Source of the DNA: Polytrichum commune
Taxonomy: Eukaryota > Streptophyta > Polytrichopsida > Polytrichales > Polytrichaceae
Reading direction: 5' to 3'
Length of the DNA stretch: 64,000 bases
NCBI GenBank assembly: GCA_950295325.1
Contig: OX485804.1
Coordinates: 46,996,001 to 47,060,000 of the forward strand
Shown here: piece by piece, positions 49,401 to 58,832 of the stretch
Layout of the letters: each line of letters begins with the position of its first letter
Numbering within the stretch: position 1 is the stretch's first letter
Notes under the pieces: generated by a model
Seen by the model: only the letters and a program-made list of their open reading frames with translations
Told to the model about the DNA's origin: nothing
Databases searched by the model: none
Translations under genes and position numbers: made by a program

Positions 49401-50049
49401 TGGAATTTCCATGGATAAGTTTTGCAGTTAAAATGGGATATATCCATAGAATCTCGAAACATGGGAGATGAGCTATTTTGAGGGAAAAAATGAGCATGAA
49501 TAACCCTTTTGGATTTCATATCATACCAATTGAAGGAAGGGATGCACAAGAGAATGTTGTGTTTTATTGCTTAAGAAACTACCTTTTTTGTCAATCAAAT
49601 TCAATTGGACAATGAGCGGAATGCTTGTGTGATCACTAGATGGGAGCAACTCAATCCTTGAGCAACTTCACAATTCTCATGCCAAAATGTGCAAACTATC
49701 ATAGGCTAGCCACCTCGCATTTAGAATATGTAAATCATCTCTTATTTCTAACTACATATATGCAAAGAATTCCTTAAAATTTAGAAAGTGTTTAAAAGTT
49801 AAAACGAATGGTTGATGTGAGCACAAAGGTTGTTTTTACATTAAACTCAAAAGAATCACTTTTATCAAATTAAACATTATTGGTTTTCATGCAAAGTTTA
49901 CATTAGAGTGGTAACCACTAATTGGAGTCAACACCCTCATAGAGTTCGTATCTTAAAGACCTAGCTAACATAGTACTTAGTTTTTTCCCTTACCCTCAAC
50001 CATATTCAAGTGAATGAAAATGGGATGAGATCCTACATATTGAAGAACC
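46433..50049. other. 5' flank of the carboxypeptidase gene and intergenic DNA
   Basis: 46433-46930 is the moderately GC-rich upstream flank. 46930-50049 is AT-rich with no recognised gene. A C-run lies at about 49029-49042 and an ATTAATTAATTATATATAGAG stretch near 47980. No repeat termini were identified. Confidence 0.45.
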
Positions 50050-50052
50050 TTA

Positions 50053-50459
50053 AGGGTAGTCCACATGGACTTCCTAGTCCCAAGTCCCACTCATGTTAGC
50101 AAGTCCCAACACGGAGGCAGAGTCCTAGCTTTTGAACCTCAAGAGACCGTTAAAATATGGTTAATTATCATCAAAGTCGGATCTCGATTATTTTATGCAA
50201 AAATATTTGCGGAACTTGTATCGAAAGTGGGGTCTAACTTTTCGCTTGGCCCAACTCTCAACATAAAGTCCCAAGCCTCACCTCCAAAAAGTGTTGCCAT
50301 GTCGGCATCCATGTCGTACTTGAGACCCGTGTGAAGTGGTAAGTCATGAATTCCAGGCTCTCAACGGCTGAGATTACACGGATTGACCTCGTCAAGTGAC
50401 TTAGGACTTAGTGACTTAGGACTTAGGACTTAGGACTCGGGAGCCGTGTGAACCGGCCT
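50053..50459. mobile_element. 407-bp PIF/Harbinger-like MITE with TTA duplication
   Basis: The left end AGGGTAGTCCACATGG and the right end, reverse-complemented, AGGCCGGTTCACACGG are flanked by TTA (50050-50052, 50460-50462). The body is homologous to the MITE at 28824-29310. A GACTTAGGACTTA unit is repeated several times near the right end. It has no coding capacity. Confidence 0.75.
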
Positions 50460-50760
50460 TTAGTTAGTTTTTGTCTCAAAGCTTGGACAATTTTGACCTA
50501 ATTCCCTCAATAAGTGCAAAGGGCCACGGGGTAGTTTCCTCTGATCCTTGAATTTAGCACGGTCACTTTTTCAAAGGAAAGTGGAGGAAATCAAGGCCGG
50601 ACTTGTTGGGAGCATGCTGAAGGGTTCTACGCTCACAACCGACCTTGTCATAGAAATATGTGAGTCAAGTTAGATGATACCATTGGAGACATTTAACTAT
50701 GCAATTGCTACAATAATGGCCTCCCCGACTAGGCGTCACTTCAACACGTCCCTTGTCTTA

Positions 50761-51748
50761 GGGCCACTTCACACACGAGCCAAGAGCCGTGACTAAGAAA
50801 TCGTGAGATCCCAAAAGAAAGTGTCCAATGGTTGTCCCAAGACACCTCCAAAATCATGTAGTGTGGTCACGGACTGTCAAGTGTAGTGTGAAGTCATATG
50901 TGAGCAGGCCTTCAACCAAATGCTATTTCAATGAATTTCTATTCATGTGGGTCCTCACGCATGATGAAATAGAGTAAATCAACGGTTATGAGCGTTCCGA
51001 GTGTCATGGTCTCCCGGTTTTGTGTTAGGCCTACCTCCAAGAGGTGGGTTTTGAAAATAATCCAAGTGACCATGAAACATGATCCATTCGATGCCATGTA
51101 GGAATCCATGTAGACTTTACAACCATCTTGCATTCACATACTCCGTTGGTCCCGAAAGCATAGTGTGAAATGAACTTGGACCAGCTCTGCCTTTTCTACC
51201 AATGAGAGTGCTTGAAGTGCAATGGTCATGGGCTCTCAATCTCGGGTGTGGGGCCACTTCACAGATGAGCCAAGAGCCATGACCAAGAAATTGTGAGAGC
51301 CCAAAAGAAAGTGTCCAATGGTTGTCCCAAGACACCTCCAAAATCATGTAGTGTGGTCATGAACCCTCAAGTGTATTGTGAAACCATATGTGGCCAGGCC
51401 CTCAACCAAATGTTATTTCAATGAATTTCTATTCATGTGGGTCCTCACACATGATATAACAAAATAAATCAATGGTTGTGAATGTTCGGAGGGTCAAGGT
51501 CTCCCGGTTTTGTGTTACACTTACCTCCTAGAGGTGGTTTTTGAAAATAATCCAAGTGACCATGAAAATGATCCATTCGATGCCATGTAGGATTCCATGA
51601 AGACTTTACATCCATCTTGCATTCACATACACCGTTGGTTTCGAAAGCGTAGTGTGAAGCGAACTTGGACCGGTTCCATCTTTTCCACCAATGAGAGTGC
51701 TTGAAGTGTAATGGTCATGGGCTCTCAGTCTCGTGTGTGAAGTGGCCC
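50761..51748. mobile_element. Head-to-tail dimer of a Harbinger-like MITE with TTA duplication
   Basis: The outer ends are GGGCCACTTCACACACGAG and its exact reverse complement CTCGTGTGTGAAGTGGCCC. TTA flanks both sides (50758-50760, 51749-51751). Inside are two copies of one unit, 50761-51250 and 51251-51748, sharing AAGTGTCCAATGGTTGTCCC, AATCATGTAGTGTGGTCA, TGATCCATTCGATGCCATGT and much more. At the junction the right end of unit 1 directly abuts the left end of unit 2 (CTCGGGTGTG/GGGCCACTTC). Only the two outer ends have target duplications, so the pair inserted as a dimer or was duplicated after insertion. Confidence 0.85.
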
Positions 51749-51865
51749 TTAGAGCATCCCCACTAGCCCGGGCACCGCCCCGGGCATAATGGCCTCAGTG
51801 GCAGCCCCGGCACAGTGTGGGATGCCCGGCACATCCCCTGAGGCCCACTAGCCCCGGTACATACT

Positions 51866-52200
51866 GGCCCCTAACATTACGAAACCCAAATGTGTTAACT
51901 CCAGCCCGGACTCCGAGGCGTGGCAGACCCGCGTCAGTCCTCGAAACCTGCACATCGCGACCCGGGCGGTTATGGTTCCCCTCCCGGTGCTCCCAGCATC
52001 CACGCTGTCACCTTGCGCAACCAACCTGTCACGCCGGCCACGCTGTAGCAGCAGCCACCCTGTCACCCAAGCCCCCCCCCCCATGCCGCCACGGTGTCAT
52101 GACCATGGCTTCACTCACCCATCACCCATCCATGGCTTCACTCACCCATGCCTTCACGAAACCCATCCATGCGGTGATGGGATGGAATCCTCGGGGAGTG
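51866..52200 (+). repeat. Left inverted arm of the Mutator-like element
   Basis: Inverted copy of about 62735-63067, with small indels around the (C)n/(G)n tract (52074-52082 and 62851-62859). A TATA-like TTATAAAAG lies just inside at 52215-52223 and could drive rightward transcription. Confidence 0.8.
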
Positions 52201-53086
52201 CGAGCAACTCCACCTTATAAAAGTGCAGCTCACCCACCCCGACTCCTTTTTGTAACCTAGACACTCCATCATTGTTGTTGCAATGGAGTGTGAAGCGATG
52301 CCTCAACAACAATGATGGAGTGAGGGATTGCCGGCGGAGGAGCTCACTTTGGAGGGAGCGTTGCGGCAGAGGAGCGCACTTTGGAGTGCAGTCTGGTCAC
52401 ACAGGTGGTTACAGAGAAGGTGAGTGCTTCCCTTTCTTTTTCCAAACATCCAATCAACCATCGTTTCTGAGTGATTGGATGTTACTCATTTCCTGGATAG
52501 TCAAGGGTTAGCGCGCATTGGAGTGTCCTTTCATTTGTGATGGTTTAGATACATAATGATGTGATGTGGAAGGTCCCGCAATGATGCCTGTAACTTACTC
52601 ATATCCTGAAAAATTGCGTTTTGGGGCGCACTGGAGTGTGTGTTAGGGTGTGAAGTGATGTGATGATGTGATGAATGCTGATGAGAGAGATCGCTGATGA
52701 GAGAGATCATGCACTCACGATTTCGATGCACTCAATTTGCCTGCATGTCCTAGTTTGGAATCATGCCAGTCATGTTACACATGGCATGATTCCATTATGC
52801 AATTTCTGATTGCCGCCTACTGTGGATTCAAGTTCATCTGCTACTGCTATGGTCTTCCCCTTTGGAGGCAGAGAGACTCAGCGACGCCTGCCTATTCGCC
52901 GCACGGAGCTCAGAGGTGCAGGAGCGGAGCGGTTTGGGGGTAGTGGTTACAAGGAGCGGACGGCATCAACGGATCGCGATCCATGTAACATGCCGCATCT
53001 TTCTTTCTTTTTGCTGCACATTTTTTGTTTTACGCTATTTCTACGTGGCAACGATTGTGGTTCTCTTATGTTTGCATAGTCTTCAG

Positions 53087-53695
53087 ACTGTGTGCGGCAC
53101 TTTTTTCGTGCCGAGCAGTGACATATTCCCAAATTGCATAGGCACGTGGATGTTTAGGGTGGGGGGATCTTTAGTCGATGTCGTTCCTGGGCGATCTCCT
53201 CTGTTCTTAGGCCCAGAAATTGTCAAATACACTTGCTTCGCTTGCATACGGCTTTAGTTTCAGCTTTTATGGCGCTTTCTCCGCTCTTGAGTCTGTGTGC
53301 GGCATTTTTTTCGCTTGGAACAATGACATACAAACAAATGGCATCGGCACGTGCATGTTTAGGGTGCAGGGATCTTTAGTGGACGTTGTTCCTGGGCGAT
53401 GTCCTCTGTGCTTAGGCCTAAAAAGTGTTCGAAGCACTTGCTTCGCTTGCATACGGCTTTAGTTTCAGGGTTTATGGCACTTTCTCCGCTCTTGAGTCTG
53501 TGTGCGGCATTTTTTTCGCTTGGAACAGTGACATACAGACAAATGGCATCGGCACATGCATGTTTAGGGTGCAGGGATCTTTAGTCGACGTCGTTCCTGG
53601 GCGATCTCCTCTGTGCTCTGTCTTAAAAAGTGTTCGAAGCACTTCCTTCGTTTGCATACGGCTTTAGTTTTAGTTCTTATGGCGCTTTCCCCGCT
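53087..53695 (+). repeat. Three tandem 205-bp repeats inside the Mutator-like element
   Basis: TGTGCGGCA recurs at about 53091, 53296 and 53501, an exact 205-base period. Each unit has GTGACATA, ATGTTTAGGGTG.(A/G)GGGATCTTTAGT, GTTCCTGGGCGAT and TTGCATACGGCTTTAGTTT. The array precedes passenger gene A by about 300 bases and may be part of its promoter or leader. The short open frames in the array just repeat with the unit and are not counted as genes. Confidence 0.85.
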
Positions 53696-53992
53696 CGCCT
53701 GGCACCACAATACTGTGCAATACACTGTCGTTGCAGTGTGTAGGACTTAGGGAGATTTAGTGGACGCGGAACACTCTGCAATACAGTGTGATGGGTTGGG
53801 TTCTAGGGGTTAGGGATGGTAGACCAGTATAGAGCTAAGACAACTATAATCGCCTGCTTTAGGGTATAATAAGGTTTTAGGATCAGGTTCTTCGCGTTGT
53901 TGGCCATGGCCGTGGGCGCGATTCCATTGACGGAGGGATAGAATCTAACAGCTTTGTTTCTTGCCATTGACCTCCATTGTGGCTTGCACAGG

Positions 53993-56900
53993 ATGGATGC
54001 CGAGGGTGAAGCGCCCCGGCCTGACGATGACAAGGTGACGTATTTCGTGAACAGAGATTCCCAAGGCTGGGTGCAGCAAACAGTGAGGAGGCGCGTCTAC
54101 ATCGAATTGAAGTTAGAATGCACTCGCCATAGATCTCGGGATGGGCAGAAGGCTCGCGACGACTGGCTGTGCGTCTACTGTCGCAGCTCCTTCCCCAGCA
54201 AATTGCGAGTGACTGATCATCGAGTGGGTGGGTGCCCGTCTGGACCCGTGTCTCCAAGTGGCAGAAAATTGGAGCTCCCAGTCTACCCCAACCTCAAGAA
54301 TGCCAAACAAGGGAAAGATCTAAAAGCTGCATTGCAACGAGGTGAGCGGTCGGTGTGGGACCTCTTGCAAGACAATTCTATGTGGTTGGAGCTGAATCCT
54401 GAGCTGAAGGATGCGTCCTCCCCCCCAGCTGGAGCGAGAGTGCATGTGCGGCGCTTCATGGAGCCGACAATCGAACATTTGACGGCTTCCCACGTTACAA
54501 AGGCAGGAGGGGAGCAATCGAGGGCGCGACCACCACGGTCTCCCATGCGCGAGACTGCTCAACCCGCGGCACCAGACTTTGTTGATCTAGGGGATGACGG
54601 CCCCGATGACGCCGAGCCGCCTGCTTCTCGACCAAAGAAGCGCTCTCACGCCAAGATGGATGAGGGCCATCGGGTTAGCTACTCCGCCCGGCAGTTCCAA
54701 CCTCCGCCCAAGAGACAACACCCACAACTTGCCCGACGAACGGCACGTCCTCAACCACGACCGCCTCCCCACCCCATTCAGGTGACGCCCCTCCAGTCAC
54801 GTAGCCCATCTCCAGATAGGATGGCCATCTTGGCTACTCCTTCTCCCGTTCCTCATGCTGCCCCTACGCCACCTGATACCCCTGTCCCTCCCATGGAGAG
54901 CCCAAGAGGTGTACCTGATAGTGCAATGGGGCTGAGGAAGGAGCGACAGGCGTTCTACGTGAGAGCCGCAACTTCAGCAAGAGGGTCCGTGAAGATGGAC
55001 ATCCCCAAACCAACGTTGAGGCCGCCAATTCAACCTCCAGGTTTGTATCATTTGATGCCATGTGGCTTGTTGAATTTTGATATGGACTGCGGTGATTTCC
55101 ACGCTTTTCAGGAGGAGGTTGAGGGTTGGAAGAACGATCCAGGATTCATGGACAGGTTGTTTGCTGCCTATGGCAGATTTTACTCGCCTACACATCAGGT
55201 ACATGCTTTCCCTTCCTTGCAATTTGAAGTGGGCGGGTTTAGGTGTTGTAACCTGGGATAGGTATAGATGTACGTCGCATATCACCTCAACATGTAAGTG
55301 ACCAGAGTTTGATTTCAGTGTTTCATTTGTGAGTTTAATTTCATGGTTTCATTTCTGACTTTCATTTCAGAGTTGCATTTGAGTTTCATTTGAGTTTCAA
55401 GCCAGCTTCGTTTCTGTTTCATTTCAGAGTTTCATTTGGGAATTTCAATTCATAGTTTCATTTCAGAGTTGCATTTCACAGTTTTTAGAGTTTAATTTCA
55501 GACATTCATTTCAGCTTGGTTTCAGGGTTTCATTTCAGCGTCATTTCAGGGTTTCATTTAAGATTTTCATTTCTGTGTTGCAATGCAGAGTTTCATTTCA
55601 TAGTTTCCTTTGAGATTTTCATTTCACGATTTCGTTTCAGTGTTTCAGAGTTTCATTTAAGTTTCATCTCATATTCGAGAACAACAACTAAATGTGATGT
55701 CAGTGTTTGATGATATAGGGGTTATCAGATTAAGAGGCAAGGAACCAGAGTATGAATGCATTGATTTTGAATTTGATGTCAGGACACATATGAGTCAGGA
55801 GGTTTTTGGTTTCATGTGTTTGAATGAATATGGAACCAGTGTGATACACTTATGCAGTTTGAGGTTTTTGAGGATCAGGTGGTTGAAGTGTTGTGCTCAG
55901 TTTAGGGGTTTGCTATAGGGAGTTGGAAATTATGCAGTAGCCCGCATGTAGTCAGATATGATTCAATGAATATGTAATCAGTGTTCATGATAGAAGGATT
56001 TTGATGTCTGTAGGCCTGGTTTCAGTGCTTATGAGATTTATGTTATTAATGGAATTTGACAAATATCAGACTTGTAACATGGTAGAGTGTGTTCATGTTA
56101 CACTACAATTTGTAACCAGGGTATTGTGTGTGATGACGCAGGCTAAACCTAATATTGGGCCAACAATTACGCAGAGTGTTGTGGGTACAATGAGCCTTGT
56201 TGATGACGTTGCCGCGCTAACGACTGAAATTAATGCTCTTTGCGACTACATCCAGCACGCTTGCAACATGCGCGAGGTGATCAAGCAACGCAAGCAGTGG
56301 GATGAGGACCGCCAGGCAAAAATTAGCGATGCCATTGCGAAGGCCATGAAGCTATGGGACGATGAGCACTACCCGCGGTTGCTGAAAGCCACATGGGGAT
56401 GGCACCCATTCTATGTCTCATTTGTTTCTAACCCTTTGAGCCTCCACTTCAGACCTTCCTACCCTTTGCATCACTCAGTGGTTGAGGGTTCCCATGTGCA
56501 TGCTTTGCTCGTGAACCATCCCAGCGTTCAGAGGGTTTACCCTGTGCCATGGTGTGTGCTTCTGCTTCGTTGCTTCTTGAAATACCATAGCTTGTCGCCC
56601 CCTCTCATCTCGCACCCACATAGTGGTGGCACTGACGACAACGTTAGGGAGTGGTTAAGGCTCGCCGAAGACATCGACGGATCGGGTTCACGTGCATGGT
56701 GTTTGGCCAAAACTTACTTGAAACATGAAGGTTTTTTGATGTTTGCAGGTGCCAAATCGGTGGACACCCAACATGAATGGGTTGCTAAAGTGGAAGAAGC
56801 TTGGTCCCAATTGAGTAAGCCTACTCCGGCATGGTGGGCAGAGTTGCGAGGGTGGTGCAATTCCACCCAAATCAGGGCAATCCAGGACATGGCCTTCCAC

Positions 56901-57750
56901 GACAAGCAGGCTTGGCTCAATGCGTGGGTGATTCGTGACCGTCCGAAGACACCTTCGCACCAGCTCGCATGTTACGAGCATTGGCTTAGACATTGGGAGG
57001 ACCTGGTAATCGGTTACATCCTTGCAAGACCAGGTTAGAAAACACTTGTCATTCGAGTGACATGCTGCCCCCCTTTCATGTACCCATTCCCAATCTCTTG
57101 AACACTAACCATTCCCATGTGTTGATGTCGGAGCAGATGTCATGGTCCCGTCGTTGGAGCGTACTGAGTACATGTTGGAGCTTCGTGGCATTGCGGACAA
57201 CATTGTTAGGGAACGTTTGGAGCACTCGGAGGTGCATCCCCTAACTCATAGTGGGCCAGCAGCAGATGACTCTTCCTGCGAGGTGGCGCAGTCACATCCT
57301 GAATCACCAACTCACATAGCCACTTCGGCGAAGGCAGTTGGGTCGGAGCATGTGCTGCCTTCGGTGGAGACACATTCTGTTGTTGATGGGAAAGACTCTC
57401 AGCGTATGCCCGGCGACGTGGATGTGGAGCCCGCTTTTCACATACCCATGACGCAGGCGAAGAGTCTTGAAGACTTGCCCAGTCAACTGGACTTTGACTG
57501 GCAAGATTCGGTGTCGCAGATAGCCACTCCCGCCCTGGGTGCAGCTCGTAACTTGGATGGAAAGCTAGACGGTGTTGGCACTCCCCAAAGTGTCGCGGAG
57601 CCAATATCAGTGGGCATGGACACATTCGTGGAGGTTTCGCAAATCGCGGAGGAGGCCGTCCGGGATGTCATGGCGCAGCCATCCGCACCAGTGCCAACAC
57701 CATTGCCAACAACAACGGACGTGGTTGATGCTGATGCTTCCATAATATAG
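53993..57750 (+). CDS. Passenger gene A of the Mutator-like element, 903 aa, C2HC finger protein of unknown function
   Basis: Three exons keep frame: 53993-55198, 56142-57033, 57137-57750. Residues near 60-80 hold a zinc-finger-like CVYCRSSF...H...C pattern (C-x2-C-x12-H-x4-C), suggesting nucleic-acid or protein binding. A long proline/arginine-rich segment follows. Exon 2 encodes a helical region (INALCDYIQHACNMREVIKQ) and a tryptophan-rich region (NVREWLRL, AWWAELRGWC, HWLRHWEDL). Exon 3 is acidic and low in complexity. I do not recognise the family. The middle of exon 2 (about 56400-56630) has intron-like composition and could be a further intron. The frame is intact across 2.7 kb of coding sequence, unlike the transposase beside it. 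The ATG lies one base after a possible acceptor (GCTTGCACAG), so an untranslated leader exon is plausible. Confidence 0.65.
55270..55690 (+). repeat. Degenerate TTTCAT/TTTCAG tandem repeat in intron 1 of gene A
   Basis: About 400 bases built from variants of GTTTCATTTCAGAG. The run is strongly pyrimidine-rich on the plus strand and lies wholly inside the intron 55199-56141. It contains many TTTCAG strings that could act as decoy 3' splice sites. Confidence 0.75.
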
Positions 57751-58222
57751 GTTCAATTTACTGTTACAATGCAGGGTTCAGACTTGTAAACTTTGGTCCA
57801 ATTTGTGTCCCCACTGGAAGCTTCCTTTTCACCTAGAAGGATGAACATGTTGTAACATGTTGTAGCCTACAAGCCTACATCCCTTTATGAAGTTGTAACA
57901 AAGTTGTTGGTTACGCACTTGTTTATGTTTTTGTTTATGTTTTGGTTGTGAATTTGATGTTCCAAAAAATGCCCGTGTGTTCTTCCGCTCCCTCACAATG
58001 CTAATATCATTCCGCGAAGCACACTTGGGACATGTAACGACGGCCAATTCGCATAACCAAACAAACATTCAGATCAAGACATGTTACTGTGCATACAAGT
58101 AAGAAAATAAGCACATAGTTGGTGTTTACTTAGCCATCATTTGAGGAGTCTTCACATGCTTACAGTCCTACGGAGCACAAACGACTCTGTACGTATGCTA
58201 CTATGTAACACGCAATGGGAGA

Positions 58223-58597
58223 CTACGGCGCCCAACTTGGCGTGAAAACTTTAATCGGTTTCTGGTATGCTTTGAGTGGCGCGTTTGAAGGGGGGGGCCT
58301 CACGACTGGAGGTGGGGTTGTGAGCTGCCGCACAACCTCTGCATGTCGCCGCCTTAGTCGGGCAGTTTGCGCCGGCGATAGCAACCGCGGAACCTCACTT
58401 GCTATGGATAGGACAGCCGAAGGGAAATCTGGATTGTTGGACACATGCTGGTCCTCGCCGCATTGCCCAGGAGTTGTTGGAGGCGTGAAGAATTCGTTGT
58501 CGCTCGAACTGTCTTGAACGGGTCCAATGGCATCTGGACATCTACAAAGCCACTTCCAGACAGCCGCGCTAACCCGTATCACATCAAAAGGAGCCAT
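58223..58597 (-). CDS. ORF B of the Mutator-like element, 124 aa, proline-rich, unknown
   Basis: Uninterrupted frame from ATG at 58597 to a stop at 58223. It includes PVQDSSSDNEFFTPP, an arginine-rich ARLRRRHAEVVRQ helix and a PPPVVRPPP run. On the same strand a TATATAAGG box (58722-58730) lies about 130 bases upstream of the ATG, which supports expression. No family recognised. The overlapping plus-strand frame 58215-58517 is considered its shadow. Confidence 0.4.
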   Translation of the reverse strand: MAPFDVIRVSAAVWKWLCRCPDAIGPVQDSSSDNEFFTPPTTPGQCGEDQHVSNNPDFPSAVLSIASEVPRLLSPAQTARLRRRHAEVVRQLTTPPPVVRPPPSNAPLKAYQKPIKVFTPSWAP

Positions 58598-58832
58598 GCT
58601 AAAGGGAATAAAAACTTGCGAGAGAGTGCTATGACATTCTGTTCCCTAAAACCTATGCAGACATTGGAGGAGAAGGAAAGACGTGTCGCTGGAAACATGG
58701 AAGAGAAAGGCAAGTGGGAACCTTATATACCTTAAACCTGACGACGTCATCCCACATGTGGGACGTGCCGTAACATGCGGGCACCGTGTAACATACAGAC
58801 TGTGAAACAGATGGTTGACTGTCATTGTTTAT

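Noticed and set aside
51817-52260. 147-residue plus-strand frame
   Set aside because: It lies in the left inverted arm, with a matching antisense-type frame in the right arm. Proline/serine-rich translation of GC-rich DNA without a domain.
53220-53667. Repeated ~80-residue frames
   Set aside because: The same frame recurs with each 205-bp tandem unit and shows no protein family features.
57206-57625. 139-residue minus-strand frame
   Set aside because: Antisense shadow of exon 3 of passenger gene A, which joins in phase with exons 1 and 2.
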